NCBI GenBank assembly: GCA_016794945.1 | Contig: JAEUIX010000087.1 | Location: 1-5,577 of the forward strand | Reading direction: 5' to 3' | Origin: Phycisphaerae bacterium | GTDB lineage: Bacteria; Planctomycetota; Phycisphaerae; Phycisphaerales; UBA1924 | Length of the DNA: 5,577 nucleotides | The notes under the pieces: generated by a model | Seen by the model: the letters and a program-made list of their open reading frames with translations, nothing else | Told to the model about the DNA's origin: nothing | Databases searched by the model: none | Made by a program: the position numbers and the translations under genes | In this document: positions 1 through 5,577 of the stretch, one piece after another | Position numbering within the stretch: position 1 is the stretch's first letter | How the letters are laid out: every line of letters starts with the position of its first letter

Positions 1-1
1 C

Positions 2-247
2 GGCGACTTCGACTTCCACGCCGTGGACATCACCGGCCTGAAGCAGGACGGCACGATCATCGGCGTGACCGCCAGCCAGGGCATCGCGCAGATCTTCGAC
101 AACGGCAACAGCATCCACTGGGATGGCTCGGGCCCCGCGCTGGCCCTGAACCCCATCGTCACCCTCGAGATCACGCAGATCCCGACCCCCGGCGCCGCCG
201 CCCTGGTCGGTCTCGGCGGGCTGATCGGCATGCGTCGCCGCCGCTGA
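2..247 (+). CDS. C-terminal end of a PEP-CTERM-type secreted protein (5' end outside window)
   Basis: Only the last 81 residues are visible; the frame is open to the left edge, so the GTG at 23 is internal rather than a start. The visible part has a beta-rich stretch (DITGLKQDGTIIGV, then an IHWDGSG segment) and ends in a tripartite sorting tail: a PTPG motif at visible residues 61-64, a short hydrophobic segment (AAALVGLGGLIG) and a terminal basic run, MRRRR. Established knowledge: PEP-CTERM tails direct exported proteins to an exosortase, which cleaves near the motif and releases the protein to the surface or matrix. The motif reads PTP rather than PEP, a variant common in planctomycetes. 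The exported domain lies outside the window, so its function cannot be stated. The gene is followed 34 nt later by a strong terminator and converges with the minus-strand DUF1015 gene. The sorting tail is clear; the protein's role is unknown. Confidence 0.85.
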   Translation, partial: GDFDFHAVDITGLKQDGTIIGVTASQGIAQIFDNGNSIHWDGSGPALALNPIVTLEITQIPTPGAAALVGLGGLIGMRRRR

Positions 248-281
248 ACCGGCGCGACCAACGCGTACCGTCAACAACGAG

Positions 282-310
282 AACGCCGGCCCTCGCGGGC
301 CGGCGTTTTT
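282..310 (+). terminator. Intrinsic terminator of the PEP-CTERM-type gene
   Basis: A perfect 11-bp stem pairs 282-292 with 297-307 around a TCGC tetraloop (293-296) and runs directly into TTTTT at 306-310. It lies 34 nt after the stop of the upstream plus-strand gene. The converging minus-strand gene stops at 340, so the same hairpin would also form in its transcript. On that strand the downstream tract is only weakly U-rich (TTCTCGTTGTT), so termination there is possible but less convincing. Confidence 0.93.
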
Positions 311-339
311 CATTCCGCATCGATCGGCCGCGCCGCCGA

Positions 340-1698
340 TCACCGCAGCGGGTTCAGGCAGACGCCCGTCGCCAGCTTCGGGTAGAAGAACGTGCTCTTC
401 TGGGGCATCAGTTCTCCGGCGCGGCTGACGGCCCTCACCGCCTCCAGCGGCGTGGGACGCACGATCACGCCCAACTGCGGCGCAAAGGCCTTGCCCCCGC
501 CCGAGCCTTTCTCCTTGCCCGCGCCGATCTCCAGCACTTCCTCGATCGAGTGCGGGAAGGCCCACTTCACGGGCTGGCCGGCGTTGAGCGCCGGCTGGGC
601 GATGCCCTCGACCACCAGGTACTGCACCAGCGCCACATCCAGCTCGCGCCACGCCTTGGGCTTGGCGCCGAACCGCGATGCGAGCGGGTCCGCCTCGGCC
701 GGCTGGGCCACGAAGCACCGCTTGCCGGCGAAGTCGTACAGCCCCAGGGCGTTGCGGCCAGTTCGCCCCGCCGCTTCGTTCATCGCCCGCTCCAGCGCGT
801 GCGGGTCGCCGGACACGGGCGTGATCGTCAGCTTCCCCTCGGCTGCCCTGGCGAACGCGTCCCACGAATACCCGCTCATGCCGCCGAGAATGCGGTGCGT
901 CGGGCCGATCACCAGCCCCGCGTCCGACATGCTGATGAGCACGAACATGCACCGCCGGGCCGGGTGGTCGGCCGGCAGGGCCCCCGCCGCGGCCAACTGG
1001 TTGCAGTAATTCAACTGCGTGGTGTAGCGGTGATGGCCGTCGGCGATGAAGACGTCCTCGCCCGCGAGGGCGTCGGCGTAGGCCTTGAGGGTCGCGGGGT
1101 CCTCGATCGTCCAGACCTCGTGCGAGGTGCCGTCGTCGGTTCGGGCAACGGCCGACGGCCCCCCGCGGGCCGCGAGCGAGGCCAGCAGGCCGGCCGCACG
1201 CCCGCCATCATCCTGGTGCAGGCCGAAGATGGGCGACAGTTGCGTCGCCGTGGCCTTCATCAGCGCCATGCGGTCTTCCTTGGGCCCGCTGAAGGTCTCC
1301 TCGTGGGGCAGGATGCCGCCGCCCGGCGCCGGGCCGAACGGCTGCACGCCCAGGGTGCAGATCATGCCCGTGCGCACGGTGCGCTTGCCGCCGAAGGTGA
1401 ACGTCTGGCGGTAGAGGAACATCGCCGGCTTCTCGCGCCGCACCAGCGTGCCTTCGCGCAGCCAGGCCTGCAGCGTCGCCGCGGCGCCCTCGTACGCGCC
1501 GGGCGGGCCGAGTTCCTTCGCGGGGATGTGCGGCAGGTCGACGGTGACGATGTTGCGGTCGCTGCGGGCCAGCAGCGCGGACTTGCCCGCGGCGTCGAGG
1601 ACGTCGTACGGCGGGGCCAGCAGGGCGGAAACATCGGCCCCGCCGCCCTCGGCGGCGGCGGCGTACTGGACAGCGCGGAAGGGGTAGACGGCGGGCAT
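340..1698 (-). CDS. DUF1015-family protein (possible ParB/sulfiredoxin-like serine kinase relative)
   Basis: A 452-residue protein, close to the family's usual length. It carries the conserved blocks of DUF1015 (PF06245) in order: an N-terminal YPFRAVQY, APPYDVLD (28-35), LPHEETF (130-136) followed by KEDR, IADGHHRYTT (218-227), PTHRIL (266-271) and a C-terminal KSTFFYPKLATGVCLNPL. There is no signal peptide or membrane segment, so it is probably cytoplasmic. The biochemical role of the family is not firmly known to me; in several bacteria it neighbours serA/serC serine-biosynthesis genes, but not here. The ADGHHRY block resembles the nucleotide-binding motif of ParB-like free-serine kinases, which is an inference only. 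The ATG at 1698 is chosen because AGGAG lies 7 nt upstream; the in-frame ATG at 1752 would add 18 residues but falls inside the preceding gene's terminator. The gene is probably transcribed alone, since a terminator precedes it. No frameshift or missing block is seen. Confidence 0.92.
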   Translation of the reverse strand: MPAVYPFRAVQYAAAAEGGGADVSALLAPPYDVLDAAGKSALLARSDRNIVTVDLPHIPAKELGPPGAYEGAAATLQAWLREGTLVRREKPAMFLYRQTFTFGGKRTVRTGMICTLGVQPFGPAPGGGILPHEETFSGPKEDRMALMKATATQLSPIFGLHQDDGGRAAGLLASLAARGGPSAVARTDDGTSHEVWTIEDPATLKAYADALAGEDVFIADGHHRYTTQLNYCNQLAAAGALPADHPARRCMFVLISMSDAGLVIGPTHRILGGMSGYSWDAFARAAEGKLTITPVSGDPHALERAMNEAAGRTGRNALGLYDFAGKRCFVAQPAEADPLASRFGAKPKAWRELDVALVQYLVVEGIAQPALNAGQPVKWAFPHSIEEVLEIGAGKEKGSGGGKAFAPQLGVIVRPTPLEAVRAVSRAGELMPQKSTFFYPKLATGVCLNPLR

Positions 1699-1705
1699 GC
1701 GTTCA

Positions 1706-1710
1706 CTCCT
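1706..1710 (-). promoter_or_regulatory. Ribosome binding site deciding the DUF1015 gene start
   Basis: AGGAG on the minus strand lies 7 nt before the ATG at 1698. This is ideal Shine-Dalgarno spacing and selects that ATG over the longer in-frame start at 1752. Confidence 0.85.
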
Positions 1711-1750
1711 GTGGCGGCCAGTGTAAGGCCCCCGGGGCCGCGCGGGGCGC

Positions 1751-1783
1751 AACGAAACGCCCCGCGCCGAGGGGCGCGGGGCG
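1751..1783 (-). terminator. Intrinsic terminator of the prolyl oligopeptidase gene
   Basis: Read on the minus strand, a perfect 11-bp, all G/C stem pairs 1783-1773 with 1768-1758 around a CCTC tetraloop. It is followed by TTTCGTT (1757-1751). It starts 27 nt after the peptidase stop codon. The U-tract is interrupted by CG, but the stem is very stable. On the plus strand no T-tract follows, so it works in the minus direction only. It separates the peptidase from the DUF1015 gene. Confidence 0.85.
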
Positions 1784-1810
1784 GGGTGTGCTTCGGGTTG
1801 AAACGGCCGG

Positions 1811-4165
<2,355 letters not shown>

Positions 4166-4171
4166 GGGAAT

Positions 4172-4176
4172 CTCCT
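4172..4176 (-). promoter_or_regulatory. Ribosome binding site deciding the peptidase start
   Basis: AGGAG on the minus strand lies 6 nt before the ATG at 4165 and 12 nt before the next ATG at 4159. The longer in-frame ATG at 4183 lies 5' of this site and has no good site of its own. The start at 4165 leaves a compact n-region (MR) before the hydrophobic signal-peptide core. Confidence 0.82.
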
Positions 4177-4272
4177 GATGCACACCGGCCCCCCCGACCG
4201 TGCAAGGGTATCAACCGCCGCCGTCGGGCGGGCCTCACCCCGAACATGCCCCTGTTGCCGCCGGTTCCGCCC

Positions 4273-5244
4273 CTACTGCACCACGCCCTTGGTCAGTCGC
4301 ATGAAGGCGGTTTCGAGATTCACCGCTTCTTCGGTGAACTGGACGATCCGCAGGCCGTTGTTGACCAGCACATTGGGGATGTCGCTGATGTCGAGCCTGG
4401 AGCCGGGGTCCAGCGACACGTTGATCAGCGTCGCGCCCGGGCCCGCGGGCGACGGGCCGGCCTGGGCCTCGGCGATGGCGGCGCGGGCGACTCCCGGCAG
4501 CCGCTGCAGCACGGCGACGGCGTCGGCCGCGCGACCGGCCACCGACACGTGCACGACGTGGCCCACGCGGGCGCGTCGCACGGCCTCCTGCACGGTTCCG
4601 TTGAACAGCAGCTGCCCGCGCTCGATGATGCCGACGACGTTGCACAGCTCTGCCAGCTCGGGCAGGATGTGCGACGAGATGATGATGGTCTTGCCCATGC
4701 GCTTGAGCTCCTTGAGCAGCTCGCGCATCTCGATGCGGGCCCGGGGGTCCAGGCCGCTGGCCGGTTCGTCCATCAGCAGCACCTTGGGATCGTGCAGCAG
4801 CACGCGCGCGATCGACAGCCGCTGCTGCATGCCGCGCGACAGGCTGTTCACCTCCGCCTGGGCCTTGTAATTCAGGTCGGTCAGGTCGAGCACGTCCTGC
4901 ACCACCTTGCGGCGCTGGGCGCCGTGGATGTTGTAGCAGGCCGCGAAGAACTCCAGGTACTCGGTCACGACCATGTCCTGGTACGCCCCCATGAAGTCGG
5001 GCACGTAGCCGATGATGGGTCGTATCTGCCGGTTCTGGTACCCCACCGTCAGGCCGTCGATCATGGCCTGACCGGACGAGGGCTTGAGCAGCGTCGCGAG
5101 GATCTTGATCGTCGTCGTCTTGCCGGCGCCGTTGGGACCGATGAACCCGAAGCAGTCCCCGGCGCTGATCGACAGGTTCAGGTTGTCCAGCGCCACCAGG
5201 TCGCCGTACCGCTTCGACAGGTTGATCGTCTCGATCATCGGCAT
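4273..5244 (-). CDS. ABC transporter ATP-binding protein, ABC-2 / drug-and-polysaccharide-export type
   Basis: A 323-residue nucleotide-binding subunit that would power a membrane permease at the cytoplasmic face. Motifs in order: Walker A GPNGAGKT (36-43), Q-loop region IGYVPDFMGAY (78-88) with Asp83 where the Gln is usual, signature LSRGM (135-139), Walker B VLLMDEP (155-161), D-loop SGLD (163-166) and switch His192 in SSHIL. After about residue 225 comes a C-terminal extension (GHVVHVSV... through NLETAFMRLTKG) resembling the DUF4162 domain of ABC-2 ATPases, interrupted by a Pro/Gly/Ala-rich insert at about 259-271. Together these point to an ABC-2 exporter ATPase rather than an importer. 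The substrate cannot be told. The ATG at 5244 is chosen because GAGGGA ends 7 nt upstream. The preceding gene stops 16 nt away, suggesting one transcript. No permease is visible in the window. No clear terminator follows before the peptidase gene. Confidence 0.95.
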   Translation of the reverse strand: MPMIETINLSKRYGDLVALDNLNLSISAGDCFGFIGPNGAGKTTTIKILATLLKPSSGQAMIDGLTVGYQNRQIRPIIGYVPDFMGAYQDMVVTEYLEFFAACYNIHGAQRRKVVQDVLDLTDLNYKAQAEVNSLSRGMQQRLSIARVLLHDPKVLLMDEPASGLDPRARIEMRELLKELKRMGKTIIISSHILPELAELCNVVGIIERGQLLFNGTVQEAVRRARVGHVVHVSVAGRAADAVAVLQRLPGVARAAIAEAQAGPSPAGPGATLINVSLDPGSRLDISDIPNVLVNNGLRIVQFTEEAVNLETAFMRLTKGVVQ

Positions 5245-5251
5245 GCGTCGG

Positions 5252-5257
5252 TCCCTC
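5252..5257 (-). promoter_or_regulatory. Ribosome binding site of the ABC ATPase
   Basis: GAGGGA on the minus strand lies 7 nt before the ATG at 5244, inside the 16-nt gap after the upstream gene's TAA. It supports the ATG at 5244 over the in-frame ATG at 5238, which would have 13-nt spacing. Confidence 0.7.
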
Positions 5258-5260
5258 GTC

Positions 5261-5577
5261 TTACGCCCCGCCCCCGGCCCCGCCGCCCTCGGCCGGCCCC
5301 GTCGGCGCGGGCGCGCCCTCGTCCGGGCCCGACATCTCCACCCGCGGCGGCGACTCGGCCAGCGGGTAGACCCACCGCACCAGCGTCCGCCCGGACATCG
5401 CCACCGGCTCGCCGCCGACGGTGATGGGCACCGGGCACGGCCCGTCGCCCTCGCGCTCGCCCATCCACCCCTGGATGATCACGCACGGCTGCGTGAACCA
5501 CCGGCCCAGGTCGGAGCCGTGGGTCAGCCGACGGCGCGCCAGCAGCGGCGAATCCGCCGAGAGCTGACCGGTGTTCG
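5261..5577 (-). CDS. Unrecognised protein, C-terminal 104 residues (5' end outside window)
   Basis: I do not recognise the family. The frame is open from the right edge to a TAA at 5261, and the GTG at 5482 is internal to it. Visible residues begin NTGQLSADSPLLARRRL and continue through WFTQPCVIIQGWMGERE, a beta-rich stretch (VPITVGGEPVAMSGRTL) and VRWVYPL. They end in a Pro/Gly/Ala tail of about 24 residues (from PDEGAPAP to the terminal EGGGAGGGA). No membrane segment is visible in this part. The frame is preferred over the overlapping minus frame at 5235-5501 because that one gives only Arg/Gly/Ala-rich low-complexity sequence. The stop lies 16 nt before the ABC ATPase start, so the two are probably co-transcribed and this could be an accessory subunit or the tail of a permease-linked protein. 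That is an inference from position only. Confidence 0.7.
   Translation of the reverse strand, partial: NTGQLSADSPLLARRRLTHGSDLGRWFTQPCVIIQGWMGEREGDGPCPVPITVGGEPVAMSGRTLVRWVYPLAESPPRVEMSGPDEGAPAPTGPAEGGGAGGGA

Noticed and set aside
1720..1725. TACACT on the minus strand as a -10 box for the DUF1015 gene
   Set aside because: It matches the consensus at 4 of 6 positions, but there is no -35 hexamer at 16-18 nt; the nearest TTGCGC is 21 nt away. A promoter is expected here, but the sequence does not establish it.
4206..4214. TTGATACCC on the minus strand as a promoter element for the peptidase gene
   Set aside because: Neither a good -10 nor a -35 partner at proper spacing is visible in this GC-rich gap.
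4246..5424. Plus-strand open frame of about 392 codons opposite the ABC ATPase
   Set aside because: No family motif, composition typical of an antisense shadow (His, Arg, Val, Leu and Pro runs), and the real minus-strand gene has all ABC motifs.
5235..5501. Minus-strand open frame of about 88 codons overlapping the start of the ABC ATPase
   Set aside because: Almost entirely Arg/Gly/Ala; the alternative frame at 5261-5577 is open to the window edge and has ordinary protein composition.

Overview
The window is very GC-rich bacterial DNA with a strong G/C preference at third codon positions. The first protein ends in a PEP-CTERM-like sorting tail of the form PTPGAAALVGLGGL followed by a basic run (MRRRR). 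That form is typical of planctomycetes, especially the Phycisphaerae, so a member of that group is the best guess. The assignment rests on this tail plus base composition and is an inference, not proof.

Layout, left to right. Bases 2-247 (+) are the 3' end of a secreted PEP-CTERM-type protein, followed by a clean intrinsic terminator at 282-310. Everything else is on the minus strand and converges on that terminator. Read in the direction of transcription (right to left) the minus genes are: (i) the C-terminal end of an unrecognised protein (5261-5577), running off the window edge; (ii) an ABC-2-type ABC transporter ATPase (4273-5244), 16 nt downstream with its own ribosome binding site; (iii) after a 107-nt gap, a secreted prolyl oligopeptidase of family S9A (1811-4165) with a signal peptide and a complete catalytic triad; (iv) an intrinsic terminator (1751-1783); and (v) a DUF1015-family protein (340-1698). 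There is no gene-free stretch longer than about 112 nt.

How the genes fit together. The unknown gene and the ATPase look like one transcription unit whose membrane permease is not in the window. No terminator is visible between the ATPase and the peptidase, so read-through is possible but not shown. The terminator after the peptidase separates it from the DUF1015 gene, which probably has its own promoter. No common pathway is evident. For both complete genes (iii) and (v), the longest open frame starts too far upstream; Shine-Dalgarno positions place the true starts at 4165 and 1698.

I found no mobile element, CRISPR array, RNA gene or evident new multi-gene system. The items most worth a second look are a ParB/serine-kinase-like HHR motif in the DUF1015 protein, a helical insertion of about 50 residues in the peptidase propeller, and the missing permease partner of the ATPase.
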